This document shows positions 26,264 to 34,871 of a stretch of DNA of 64,000 nt, one piece after another. The translations under genes and the position numbers were made by a program. The DNA comes from Candidatus Peregrinibacteria bacterium GW2011_GWA2_33_10 (GTDB taxonomy: Bacteria > Patescibacteriota > Gracilibacteria > UBA1369 > GWC2-33-13), in NCBI GenBank assembly GCA_000989565.1, contig LBOO01000001.1, forward strand, positions 32,032 through 96,031, given 5' to 3'. The notes below the pieces were generated by a model, which searched no databases, was not told the origin of the DNA, and saw only the letters and a program-made list of their open reading frames with translations. Position 1 is the first letter of the stretch. Every line of letters starts with the position of its first letter.

Positions 26264-28894
26264 TTACAACCCCTTCAACTTCTGCTCTAATTTTTTCAAA
26301 TTAATTAGCGAAATCTCCAATTTTTCCATTTCTCTTTTCACAACATCTTTTGGTGCGTTTCTAACAAATCCCTGATTATCCAGCTTTTTTTCCAAAAACG
26401 ATATTATTTCTTCTTCGGATTTTATTTCTTTATAAAGTCGCTCCTTTTCTTTTTCCAAATCAATTAAAGCATCCAGCGGCAGAAAAATTTCCACACCCTG
26501 AATCACTTTTGATGCCGATTTAGAGATTGGTTTTCCTTTATTTTGAATTTGAATATCTTTTAAACCGGCCATTTTTTCCAAAATTTCCTTTTTTTCGTGC
26601 AAAACTTCCAAATGCTCCTCGCTATAAATTACCGCTTCGATTTTTCTTGTCGGATCTACTTTATATTCCGCTCTAATACTGCGGATTGCCGTAATAATAT
26701 CCATTATAATATTAATTTTCTTTTCCTCATTCCTAAAAATATATTCTTTTTTGAATTCCGGCCAATCTTCAATAATAAGCATGTTTTTCGATCCTGTATT
26801 CTTCCAAAGAACCTCTGTAACAAAAGGAATAAATGGATGTAAAAGTTTTAAAATCGTCTTTAAAACATAAATTAAAACACCCGGATTTAATTTAACCTTT
26901 GACATTTCCAGATACCAATCGCAAAATTCCAGCCAAATAAAATCATAAAGTATATTTCCGGCTTCAGAATATTTATGAGTTTCCATATCCTTTGTAATTT
27001 TTTTTATCAAATTTTGAGTTCTTGTTAAAATCCATTTATCTGCGCTATTTAAGTTTTTTAAATCAATTTCCGCTTTTAAATCTTCCTCATTCAAATTCAT
27101 CAAAGCAAATCTGCTGGCGTTCCAAATTTTATTCACAAAATTTCTAAAACCCGCGATCTTTTCTTCATATAAACGAATATCATTACCAGGTGTAGCACCC
27201 ACAATTAAACTCAGGCGAACCGCGTCAGCCCCATATTTACTTATCATGTCGAGTGGATCAATTCCATTGCCTAAAGACTTGCTCATTTTTCTTCCTTGTT
27301 TATCACGCACCAATCCGTGCAAATATACGGTTTTAAAAGGAATTTCATTCAAATGATATGTTGACATAATAATCATTCTAGCTACCCAAAAAAACAAAAT
27401 ATCATAACCCGTTTCCATCACAGAAGTAGGATGAAAATGTTTTAATTCATCGGTTTTTTCCGGCCATCCCAATGTCGAAAAAGTCCATAAGCCTGAGGAA
27501 AACCACGTATCTAAAGTATCCGGATCCTGCTTTAATTTAACATTTCCACATTTAGGACATTTTTTAGGCGCATCTTTAGAAATAATAATCTCTCCACAAC
27601 CATTATTATCTTTTTCACAATAATAAACCGGTATTCTATGCCCAAACCAAATTTGGCGAGAAATACACCAATCTCTTAAATTTTCCATCCAATGAAAATA
27701 GGTTTTATTAAACCTTTTAGGAATAATTTCAATTTCTCCGTTTTTAACAACGCTGACAGCTTTTTCTTTAATGGATTTTTTACTTTTACCCTCATTAATA
27801 ACCTTTTTATTAACATCAATAAACCATTGTTTGGAAACCAAAGGTTCAATTGTTGAGCCACAGCGATAACAGACAGAAAGTTTATGAATATAATTTTCAT
27901 CAATTTTCTCAACCAAACCTTTTTTTCTCAATTTCTCGACAATCGCTTCTCTCGCCTCATAAGCATTCTTACCCGCGAACTCCCCCGCGGAACTCGTCAA
28001 ATTACCTTTTTCATCAATAATCTGAACAATTTCCAGTTTATGTTTTTTGGCAATTTCAAAATCCACAAAAGAATGTGCCGGCGTAATAGTCATGGCTCCT
28101 GATCCGAATTCAGGATCTGCGGCATTATCCGCAATAAATTTTGCTGTAATGTTACCTTCAATCCATTCAACTTCCATTTCTTTGCCAATATACTTTTTAT
28201 ATCGCTTATCATCAGGATGAACAACAATAATTTTATCCAAAAATTTGGTTTCAGGCCTTGCTGTACCAATAATAACCGGTCCATATTTAAAATAATAAAA
28301 TTTGGCCTTTTCTTCCCTATATTCAACTTCATCATCCGCTAAAGTACTGGAACATCTCGGACACCAATTAACGATTCTATTCCCGCGATAAATCACGCCA
28401 TCATGATACATTTTAATAAAAGCTTCGGTTACAGCCTCGCTCAAACCTTCATCCAAAGTATATCTCTCTCTTGACCAATCACAGCTCGCTCCCATTTTCC
28501 TCACCTGATTGCGAATAATACTCTGAGAGTCAGCAACAAATTTATGAACCCGGTCCAAAAACTTTTTTCTTCCCAAATCATGTCTTGTCAAACCTTCTTC
28601 AGCAATAATCTTCTCCACTTTATTTTGTGTTGCTATGGAAGCATGATCTGTCCCCGGCAGCCAAAGAACGCTATAACCACACATTCTCTTATACCTGATC
28701 ATAATATCCTCAATCGCCAGCATGGTTGCGTGACCCAAATGTAAAGTTCCGGTTGCGTTCGGCGGTGGCATACTTATTGAAAAAGGCTTTTTTCCGGTAT
28801 TGACTTCAGGTGTAAATAAACCTAATGTTTCCCACGTTTGATAAATAAAATCTTCATATTCCTGCGAACTATACGCTTTAGGCAATTCTTTCAT
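26264..28894 (-). CDS. valS: Valyl-tRNA synthetase
   Basis: From the chosen ATG (MKELPKAYSSQEYE) the protein has 876 residues, the usual length. The upstream extension of 24 residues is hydrophobic and not family-like. It has PPPNATGTLHLGHATM (HIGH motif), the editing domain (GTARPETKFLD, GSGAMTITPAH), ISRQIWFGHRIPVYYC, a zinc-like Cys cluster in CEKDNNGCGE and CPKCG, GRKMSKSLGNGIDPLD (KMSKS), the helical anticodon-binding domain, and a C-terminal coiled-coil arm (LEKEKERLYKEI onwards). It charges tRNA-Val and edits threonine. I see no T-box leader upstream. Confidence 0.96.
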   Translation of the reverse strand: MKELPKAYSSQEYEDFIYQTWETLGLFTPEVNTGKKPFSISMPPPNATGTLHLGHATMLAIEDIMIRYKRMCGYSVLWLPGTDHASIATQNKVEKIIAEEGLTRHDLGRKKFLDRVHKFVADSQSIIRNQVRKMGASCDWSRERYTLDEGLSEAVTEAFIKMYHDGVIYRGNRIVNWCPRCSSTLADDEVEYREEKAKFYYFKYGPVIIGTARPETKFLDKIIVVHPDDKRYKKYIGKEMEVEWIEGNITAKFIADNAADPEFGSGAMTITPAHSFVDFEIAKKHKLEIVQIIDEKGNLTSSAGEFAGKNAYEAREAIVEKLRKKGLVEKIDENYIHKLSVCYRCGSTIEPLVSKQWFIDVNKKVINEGKSKKSIKEKAVSVVKNGEIEIIPKRFNKTYFHWMENLRDWCISRQIWFGHRIPVYYCEKDNNGCGEIIISKDAPKKCPKCGNVKLKQDPDTLDTWFSSGLWTFSTLGWPEKTDELKHFHPTSVMETGYDILFFWVARMIIMSTYHLNEIPFKTVYLHGLVRDKQGRKMSKSLGNGIDPLDMISKYGADAVRLSLIVGATPGNDIRLYEEKIAGFRNFVNKIWNASRFALMNLNEEDLKAEIDLKNLNSADKWILTRTQNLIKKITKDMETHKYSEAGNILYDFIWLEFCDWYLEMSKVKLNPGVLIYVLKTILKLLHPFIPFVTEVLWKNTGSKNMLIIEDWPEFKKEYIFRNEEKKINIIMDIITAIRSIRAEYKVDPTRKIEAVIYSEEHLEVLHEKKEILEKMAGLKDIQIQNKGKPISKSASKVIQGVEIFLPLDALIDLEKEKERLYKEIKSEEEIISFLEKKLDNQGFVRNAPKDVVKREMEKLEISLINLKKLEQKLKGL

Positions 28895-28967
28895 TTTAAT
28901 TTTTTTAAAATACAAGCAAGCTATATATAACAAAAAATCTCCTAAAAACCAAATTTTAAAAAACAAC

Positions 28968-28995
28968 TTGACAAATCAGACAAAAGAAGTAAAAT
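28968..28995 (+). promoter_or_regulatory. Sigma-A-type promoter upstream of the 29056 gene
   Basis: A consensus TTGACA at 28968-28973, a 16-base spacer and TAAAAT at 28990-28995. It lies 60 bases before the ATG and just outside the valS start. Confidence 0.7.
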
Positions 28996-29055
28996 TTCTA
29001 TTGAAAGATTAATTCTTTTAATTTATGTTAATTAACTAAAAAAATAAATTAAAAA

Positions 29056-29568
29056 ATGAGTGATCAAAATATAAAACTTGGAGAAAATCATGAAAAAACC
29101 ACGGAGCAGTCATATTATGCTGATATAAATAAAGATTCAGATAATTTTGAAAATTTTGGACACTCTGAGGCCTCGGAATTCACTGAAAGTATTGATTTTT
29201 CAGGAGAAAAAATTTCAGAATCCGGAGAAAGTAAGGAAAATGAAAAGAAAACATCGCCTATATCAAAAAAAACCGTAAAAAAAGATGATCAAAATAAACA
29301 AGCTATTTTTCGGTCATTATTAATCAACACAAAACAATCCAGAGGAAAACTGGAAGGAGATCTGAAAAAACATTATTTTCAGGAATTAAAAAAACTTAAA
29401 AAAGAAGCTAAAAAATTAAAAAACAAACCTCATTTAGCTTATCAATTCACTGAAACATGGTCAAAAATCAAGGCTTTATATCAAAACATAAGCTCTCTCG
29501 CGACCATGACCTACGATACATTAAAAAAATTGTGGCTAAAAGTCGTACACGGAATCACAGTAAATTAA
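29056..29568 (+). CDS. Hypothetical charged protein
   Basis: The 170-residue protein is acidic and Ser/Glu-rich for the first ~75 residues (probably disordered) and basic, helical after that (LEGDLKKHYFQELKKLKKEAKKL), ending in a short amphipathic segment. There is no signal peptide, membrane segment or domain I recognise. It has its own strong promoter (28968-28995) and terminator (29591-29616), so it is a single-gene transcription unit and very likely expressed. Its charged style resembles the other unrecognised proteins here (16275, 34872, 36419). Confidence 0.65.
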   Translation: MSDQNIKLGENHEKTTEQSYYADINKDSDNFENFGHSEASEFTESIDFSGEKISESGESKENEKKTSPISKKTVKKDDQNKQAIFRSLLINTKQSRGKLEGDLKKHYFQELKKLKKEAKKLKNKPHLAYQFTETWSKIKALYQNISSLATMTYDTLKKLWLKVVHGITVN

Positions 29569-29590
29569 TTTACCAAATTAAAATTACATA

Positions 29591-29616
29591 AAAATCCTTT
29601 AATAGGATTTTTTTTT
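29591..29616 (+). terminator. Rho-independent terminator
   Basis: AAAATCCT, a short TTAAT loop, AGGATTTT and a run of T's at 29606-29616, 22 bases after the stop of the 29056 gene. Confidence 0.8.
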
Positions 29617-29657
29617 GTAAAAAAGCTAGTACAATAATTTTGATCTTAAATTTAAAA

Positions 29658-30614
29658 ATGGATAAAAAACTGATAATAGAAAAAACTCACAACCAAAAAT
29701 ATAAATTAAATCCCAAAAACAAAATTTATAAAAAAGATTTATATAGATTTGGCATTTTGAGCATACATCAGGATATAGCGCCGCACAAAAAAGACATAAC
29801 CACACAATTAATATTTAATTCTAAAAATATTCAAACAAAAGCCCTGATTTTTGCCAAACAAAAAGGAATAATAAGTGGTTTAAATGAAATAACATGGATT
29901 ATAAACGAATATAGTAGCATTTTTCATACGAAAATATCACTACAAACATTCATTAAAGATGGAGAAAAAGTCGAGAAACAAAATAAAATTCTTCTTCTGG
30001 AAGGGCCTATAAATCATCTGTTAATACTCGAACGAACAATATTAAACATTCTTCAAAGAATGAGTGGAATAAGCACAAAAACAACTGAAATTATCGCTAA
30101 AGTAAATAAAATCAATCCTGAAATATTAATCACCACCACCAGAAAAACACCATATGGTCTATTGGATAAAAAAGCGGCCCAAGTAGGCGGAGCAGGCACA
30201 CATCGTTTAAATTTATCCGATGCTGTATTAATAAAAGATACACACTTGGATTTTTTTGACAGAAATATTTCTGAAGTACTCAATAAAATCCTCAAATCAA
30301 CAAACTTTGGAAAGTTCGTTGAAATAGAAGTTCAAAATGAAGAAGAAGCGCGGGTAGCAGCGCAAACATTTAACGAAAATAAGTATACAGGGACTGTTTT
30401 ATTAGACAACTTCAGTTCCGAAAAAATTAATAATTGCGTTAATCAACTAAAAAAGCAGAACTTATTTGAAAAAATCATTTTGGAAGCCTCCGGCGGAATC
30501 ACGGAAGATAATATTGAAGAATACGCCAAAAACGAAATTGATATCATATCTCTTGGCTCTCTGACACATTCTGCACAGGCTCTTGATCTGGCGATGACAA
30601 TTGAAAAAAAATAG
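29658..30614 (+). CDS. nadC: Nicotinate-nucleotide pyrophosphorylase (quinolinate phosphoribosyltransferase)
   Basis: The ATG at 29658 (MDKKLIIEKTHN) gives 318 residues, somewhat longer than the usual ~285 because of an N-terminal extension of about 30; a TTG six codons upstream is less likely. Family marks are KKDITTQLIF, ILNILQRMSGISTKT, TTRKTPYGLLDKKAAQVGGAG, THRLNLSDAVLIKDTH, EIEVQNEEEA, VLLDNF and EASGGITEDNI, which cover the PRPP and quinolinate sites. It converts quinolinate and PRPP to nicotinate mononucleotide. nadA and nadB are not in the window. Confidence 0.92.
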   Translation: MDKKLIIEKTHNQKYKLNPKNKIYKKDLYRFGILSIHQDIAPHKKDITTQLIFNSKNIQTKALIFAKQKGIISGLNEITWIINEYSSIFHTKISLQTFIKDGEKVEKQNKILLLEGPINHLLILERTILNILQRMSGISTKTTEIIAKVNKINPEILITTTRKTPYGLLDKKAAQVGGAGTHRLNLSDAVLIKDTHLDFFDRNISEVLNKILKSTNFGKFVEIEVQNEEEARVAAQTFNENKYTGTVLLDNFSSEKINNCVNQLKKQNLFEKIILEASGGITEDNIEEYAKNEIDIISLGSLTHSAQALDLAMTIEKK

Positions 30615-30652
30615 ATAAACCAAGAACTGAAAAATATTTAAATTAAATTATT

Positions 30653-30759
30653 TATGGCTGTGCCAGCCGAAGCTTAGCCCTAACCATGTCCACCTTCGCT
30701 AAATCTACTGTGGACAGTCTTCCATTTCCGACTCACTTTGTTCGTCGCAAAGCGAAGGC
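30653..30759. other. GC-richer structured segment downstream of tRNA-Leu
   Basis: About 107 bases of roughly 50% GC, clearly richer than the surroundings, contain nested inverted repeats. These are GTGCCAGCC near 30661 with GGCTGGTGCC at 30757-30766, GTCCAC with GTGGAC around 30690-30717, and CTTTG with CAAAG around 30737-30753. The motif AGCGAAGG or its complement recurs. It lies directly after the tRNA's CCA on the minus strand and could be a structured trailer, a terminator without a T-run, or a dispersed repeat. The plus-strand frame is open across it but this is not evidence of coding. Confidence 0.45.
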
Positions 30760-30846
30760 TGGTGCCGCGGGAGAGACTCGAACTCTCACAGGTTTTACCC
30801 TACTAGCTCCTAAGGCTAGCGTGTCTACCAATTTCACCACCGCGGC
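30760..30846 (-). tRNA. tRNA-Leu (anticodon UAG), CCA encoded
   Basis: On the minus strand the acceptor arm GCCGCGG pairs with CCGCGGC followed by A and an encoded CCA. The anticodon stem CTAGC/GCTAG encloses the loop CTTAGGA, giving anticodon UAG. The T arm is GAGAG-TTCGAGT-CTCTC. A long variable arm (TAGGGTAAAACCTGT) is as expected for a class II leucine tRNA. Length 87 including CCA. Confidence 0.95.
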
Positions 30847-30973
30847 GAATAAAACCATAAATTATTTATCACATTTAGCAAACAAAAACAAACTTTTTAT
30901 CAATTTTGGCCTAAGTTGTGTCATGCAAAAATTTTTATGCTATATTCTTCTTGAATTATATTTTAGTAAACAT

Positions 30974-31876
30974 ATGCAAAAAATAATCATCGACCCCAAA
31001 AACCAAAACCGATCCCTCGGCAATTACCTCAAAAAAGAGCTGAAAATCCCAACTGCCCTGATCCATAAACTTCTCCGCAAGAAAAAAATTAAATTAAACG
31101 ATTTAAATCCGGATCTTAATTGGAAACTCCAAACCGGTTTTGAAATCAAAATTTTCGCTAATTTGAATTCCGAAAATACCTCAAAAATACACACTGTCCC
31201 TGATTTATTTTATAAAAAACATCTTAAAATCGCTTTTGAAGACGAAAATATTTTAGCCATCAATAAACAGCCTAATATAGCGGTACAGCCCGCGAAAAAC
31301 ATTCCATTTCATCTTACCTTGATAGCTGTCGCGGAAAAATATGCATATACCAATAATTTTAAAGCAAGAATCGCTCATAGACTAGACAAAAACACCAGCG
31401 GAATAATTCTCTTCGCCAAAAACGAAAAAACTTACGAAGCTCTTTACAACCAATTCTTTAAAAAAACAATTCACAAAAAATATCTGGCTTTAGTAAAAGG
31501 AATACTTCAAAAAGCGCAAACAATAGATACCCCAATAAAAGACAATTTTGATAAAATAATATCCGCCGAAACAGACATCAAACCTTTAAAAATCTATAAA
31601 AATCAAAATTGCACTCTCTTGGAATGTTCACCTCATACAGGCAGATTTCATCAAATTCGCCAGCACGTAAAATCCATTAACCACCCCATAATCATGGATG
31701 ATATTTATGGCGATTTTGATTTAAATAAAAAATTCCAAAAACAATACAAATTAAAAAGACATTTCCTCCACGCGGAAAGTATAGAATTTAAAATAGGAGA
31801 TAAAAATTATTTTATAAAATGCGAATTACCGGAGGATTTGGAAAGTGTATTAAAAATTCTGACACGTAATCCGTAA
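30974..31876 (+). CDS. RluA-family RNA pseudouridine synthase
   Basis: The start is taken at the ATG giving MQKIIIDPKNQNRSLGNYL (300 residues); the same frame is open for 96 more codons upstream, but that stretch runs through the tRNA-Leu gene and cannot be coding. An N-terminal S4-like RNA-binding region (LGNYLKKELKIP, HKLLRKKKIKLN) is followed by the catalytic domain with AHRLDKNTSGIILFAKN, whose Asp is catalytic in this superfamily, and GRFHQIRQHVKSINHPI. It modifies uridines in rRNA or tRNA; which one cannot be told. The last codons CGT AAT CCG TAA are part of the heptamer repeat at 31865-31980, so the C-terminus Arg-Asn-Pro may be repeat-derived. Confidence 0.9.
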   Translation: MQKIIIDPKNQNRSLGNYLKKELKIPTALIHKLLRKKKIKLNDLNPDLNWKLQTGFEIKIFANLNSENTSKIHTVPDLFYKKHLKIAFEDENILAINKQPNIAVQPAKNIPFHLTLIAVAEKYAYTNNFKARIAHRLDKNTSGIILFAKNEKTYEALYNQFFKKTIHKKYLALVKGILQKAQTIDTPIKDNFDKIISAETDIKPLKIYKNQNCTLLECSPHTGRFHQIRQHVKSINHPIIMDDIYGDFDLNKKFQKQYKLKRHFLHAESIEFKIGDKNYFIKCELPEDLESVLKILTRNP

Positions 31877-31980
31877 TTTGTAATCCGTAACTCGTAATTC
31901 GTAAAAGGAATAAATTAATAAGAAGATTTTCAATTTACGAATTACGGATTACGAATTACGAATTACGGATTACAAATTAC
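31865..31980. repeat. CGTAATT heptamer inverted repeat, copy 1
   Basis: The left arm (31865-31904) is five to six tandem heptamers of the form CGTAATC/CGTAATT/TGTAATC/CGTAACT. A loop of about 29 AT-rich bases starting AAAGGAATAAAT follows, then the complementary arm (31934-31980) of TTACGAA/TTACGGA units. The arms can form a long stem. Other copies are at 48902-49007 and, degenerate, 40507-40590. It begins inside the rluA stop region. Confidence 0.85.
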
Positions 31981-31990
31981 TCCCCTCCGA

Positions 31991-32020
31991 TTTACACCTC
32001 CACCTAACAAATGCTATACT
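31991..32020 (+). promoter_or_regulatory. Likely promoter for the DUF5665 gene
   Basis: TTTACA at 31991-31996, 18-base spacer, TATACT at 32015-32020 preceded by TGC (ATGCTATACT). It is 24 bases before the ATG at 32045. Confidence 0.55.
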
Positions 32021-32044
32021 ATAAATAACAAACAATCCTTCCCC

Positions 32045-32398
32045 ATGCAATTCGACAACAAAAATTTTCTCGAAACCATTAAAAAAAACCGGAAAAAAAA
32101 GAAACAACCGAAAATCGCTGCTTGGAAAAAATATTACGAACCCGGTTTATATGAATATGTAATGTATTTATCATCCCCTGTACGCATATTTTTCACAAAC
32201 CTGCTTGCGGGAATCGGCCGCGGTTTTGGACTCGTGATTGGAGCAACAGTTTTAGTCGCATTAGTTGTTTATATTGTCAGCAAAATTCTCGTTGACATCC
32301 CAATAGTCGGCGATTCATTCAAATGGCTGGATCAGATTTTAAAAGAAAACTTACAACAGCAAAATGTCAAATTTCCGGAAACTGAACGGGAGTATTAG
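32045..32398 (+). CDS. DUF5665-family membrane protein
   Basis: The 117-residue protein has a basic cytoplasmic N-terminus (KKNRKKKKQPK) and a pattern matching DUF5665: VRIFFTNLLAGIGRGFGLVIGATVLVAL, whose centre is a Gly-rich membrane segment, continuing into VVYIVSKILVDIPIVGDSF. A C-terminal amphipathic helix follows (WLDQILKENLQQQ). The family is small, found in CPR and Firmicutes, and has no known function. It lies between two repeats (31865-31980 and 32406-32475) and has its own promoter. Confidence 0.8.
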   Translation: MQFDNKNFLETIKKNRKKKKQPKIAAWKKYYEPGLYEYVMYLSSPVRIFFTNLLAGIGRGFGLVIGATVLVALVVYIVSKILVDIPIVGDSFKWLDQILKENLQQQNVKFPETEREY

Positions 32399-32405
32399 TG
32401 TTTAA

Positions 32406-32475
32406 GAATCAGTTATCAAAGATCAGGAACCCCGCAATGAAGGGGCATTATTCCTGATCAAACCCGCTTAACAGG
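32406..32475. repeat. GATCAG-type repeat with perfect hairpin
   Basis: A perfect 9-bp stem GATCAGGAA (32421-32429) and TTCCTGATC (32451-32459) encloses CCCCGCAATGAAGGGGCATTA. The core GCAATG..GGGG.CATTAT is shared with 25042-25059. Preceded by AATCAGTTATCAAAG. It lies between the convergent DUF5665 and Clp genes and could act as a bidirectional terminator. Confidence 0.75.
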
Positions 32476-32488
32476 GCTGATTCCAAAA

Positions 32489-34861
32489 TCACTCCTTCAC
32501 AAACACAAACTCATCCCCTTTAAAATCACACAAAACTCTCTCCCCTTCTTTAATCGTATTTTCCGCGATTGCCTGCGCTAACGGGGTTTCGATATATTCA
32601 CTTACCGCATAACGAAGCGGTCTTGCGCCTAACTCCGGATCAAATCCTAATTTCGCTAAATTCAATTTTGCTTCTTCTGTTAAACTTAAAGCTATATTTC
32701 TTGAACTTAAAGCTTCAAATGTGTCTTTTAGCACTATATCCAAAATCTTTACAATATCTGACAAATTTAAATTATTGAAATATACCAAATCATCAAATCT
32801 ATTGACAGTTTCCAGCCTCAAAAAGGCTTTTAATGCATCCACTATCACTTTTTTCTTCTGATCTTTAAGGGTTTCTGAATTCAAATTTTGTGGTCGAATA
32901 TTCGAAGTGCAAATAATTATTGTATTTTTAAAATTCACGTTATGGCCTTGATTATCCGTTAAATGACCTTCATCTAAAATTTGCAACAAAAGATCAAATA
33001 TCTGGGGATGAGCTTTTTCGATTTCATCAAACAAAATTACGCTATATGGCCTGTTTCTAATGCATTCGGTAAGTTGCCCGCCTTCTTCATAACCAATATA
33101 TCCGGGCGGCGCGCCAATCAACTTGGCACTAGCATGTTTCTCAGAAAATTCACTCATATCAAAACGTACCAACGAATCTTTAGATCCAAATAAATACATT
33201 GCCAAAACCTCGGCTAATTCTGTTTTACCTACTCCTGTTGGTCCTAAAAATACAAAAGATCCAATCGGACGATCTTTATTCTTCAAACCTGAAACATTTC
33301 TAATCAAAGCTGCCTGAATACTCTTAACAGCCTCCTCCTGCCCAATCACTTTTGATTTTAAAAACTCGCCACAATGCAAAATCCTTTCATTGTCTTTTTG
33401 ATCCAAAAAAGCCACAGGAATTTTGCTCATTCTAGCAACAACTCGCTTAATCACGCTCAAATCCAAAACTTTTTCATTGCGATTATCTCGCATTTCTTCT
33501 TTCAATTTAATGATTTTACTGTCAGTTTCAGCAATTTTTTGTAAAAAATTATTATATAAAACCGTATTATCATTTTTTTCCGCGATTTTGGCTTTACTCG
33601 CATAAAATTCCTTCGCGCTTTCCAAGCTTACAATTTCTGATGAAGCTGATAATCGTGGAGTTTTTGAAACCGCACAAGCCTCATCTATTAAATCTAAAGC
33701 CTTATCCGGCAAAAACCGATTATGAATATATCTGGAACTCAAAACCACTGATTCATACAAACACTCATCCGGAATCTGAATGTCATGAAATTTCTCATAA
33801 TTATCACGTAAACCCTTAACAATAAAAAATGCGCTTTCAATATCCGGCTCGCTTAACAAAACAAGCTGAAATCTGCGCTCCAAAGCCGCGTCCTTCTCAA
33901 AATATTGCCTATATTCTTTAATGGTTGTTGCACCAATTGTCTGAATTTCACCTCTGGCCAAAGCAGGTTTCAAAATATTCGCGGCATCATCAGCTCCTTC
34001 ACTTTTAATTATTGTGTGAATCTCATCAATAAACAAAATTATGCTTTTATTTGATTGATTAACTTCATTAATGATTTTCTCTAATCTCTCCTCATATTCC
34101 CCTCTTTTTGCTGCTCCGGCAATAATGCTGTTTAAAGACAACTCAATTATTCTTTTATTTAACAAATTTTTTGGAATATTTCCCGTTACGATCCTTTGCG
34201 CTATTCCTTCAACGATAGCGGTTTTTCCCACTCCCGGATCTCCGTAAATTAAAGGATTATTTTTGCCCTTTCTGGACAAAATATGAATTATAGTTTCAAT
34301 TTCCGCGAATCTACCGATTACAGGATTCAGCTGCCCTAATTTCGCCTTTGCCGTAATGTCTCTTCCGAATTTATCCAAAAAAGGCGTTTTCGTTCCTTGC
34401 GATTTAATAATATTTTCAAAAACCGAGAACACTTTATCCGCTTTAATATCAAAATTTTTAAATATTTTACCGATGTTCGAAGTTTCATCCGATATACTCG
34501 CCATAGCCAAAAAAAGATGCTCGCTCGACGTGAGCAAATCCTCATATTTTTGACTTAATTCCCGCGCTTTATCAAAATATCTTTTAGTTTCCTGATGATA
34601 TGGAATTTCCGAATTTTTTGATGAATTAAGATTAAAAAATGATTTATTTTCTTCATTTAACTTCTTTACTTCAGCTATAAGTTGATTTTGCGAAATTTTT
34701 AAATCTTTTAAAATTAATTTAATTAACTCATTTTCATGCATTAAAAGCCCTAAAAATATATCCGAACTCGTAGTCGCGCTTGCATTCCTGCTTTTAGCTG
34801 AGTTTTGAGCTAATTCTAAAACTTTATAAATATCCTGACTATATAAATTATTATTTTCCAA
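32489..34861 (-). CDS. Divergent Clp/Hsp100 AAA+ ATPase
   Basis: The 790-residue protein starts with TTG (no ATG nearby) and has a Clp N-terminal domain (residues 1-150). D1 has Walker A GDPGVGKTAIVEGIA and ILFIDEIHTI, and a middle segment precedes D2 with GPTGVGKTELAEVLA, LIGAPPGYIGYEEGGQL and ELGARPLRYAVSEYI. Two oddities are visible. The D1 pore loop reads GAAKRGEYEERL where Clp proteins have G-KYRGEFEERL, so the aromatic residue is displaced. The segment after TSNIRPQNL lacks an IG[FL] or VGF tripeptide for ClpP binding and reads FLRLETVNRFD instead of FRPEFLNRID. It may therefore be a disaggregase-like or specialised unfoldase rather than a ClpP partner. A canonical ClpC is at 62076. Confidence 0.85.
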   Translation of the reverse strand: MENNNLYSQDIYKVLELAQNSAKSRNASATTSSDIFLGLLMHENELIKLILKDLKISQNQLIAEVKKLNEENKSFFNLNSSKNSEIPYHQETKRYFDKARELSQKYEDLLTSSEHLFLAMASISDETSNIGKIFKNFDIKADKVFSVFENIIKSQGTKTPFLDKFGRDITAKAKLGQLNPVIGRFAEIETIIHILSRKGKNNPLIYGDPGVGKTAIVEGIAQRIVTGNIPKNLLNKRIIELSLNSIIAGAAKRGEYEERLEKIINEVNQSNKSIILFIDEIHTIIKSEGADDAANILKPALARGEIQTIGATTIKEYRQYFEKDAALERRFQLVLLSEPDIESAFFIVKGLRDNYEKFHDIQIPDECLYESVVLSSRYIHNRFLPDKALDLIDEACAVSKTPRLSASSEIVSLESAKEFYASKAKIAEKNDNTVLYNNFLQKIAETDSKIIKLKEEMRDNRNEKVLDLSVIKRVVARMSKIPVAFLDQKDNERILHCGEFLKSKVIGQEEAVKSIQAALIRNVSGLKNKDRPIGSFVFLGPTGVGKTELAEVLAMYLFGSKDSLVRFDMSEFSEKHASAKLIGAPPGYIGYEEGGQLTECIRNRPYSVILFDEIEKAHPQIFDLLLQILDEGHLTDNQGHNVNFKNTIIICTSNIRPQNLNSETLKDQKKKVIVDALKAFLRLETVNRFDDLVYFNNLNLSDIVKILDIVLKDTFEALSSRNIALSLTEEAKLNLAKLGFDPELGARPLRYAVSEYIETPLAQAIAENTIKEGERVLCDFKGDEFVFVKE

Positions 34862-34871
34862 CGTAAAAAGG

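Noticed and set aside
30686-30973. N-terminal extension of the RluA-family protein through the upstream region
   Set aside because: The open frame runs through the tRNA-Leu gene on the other strand and the GC-rich hairpin segment; the family N-terminus starts at the ATG at 30974.
31865-31980. CRISPR array from the repeated CGTAATT units
   Set aside because: The repeats are 7 bases long without spacers and form an inverted hairpin; no cas genes are in the window.
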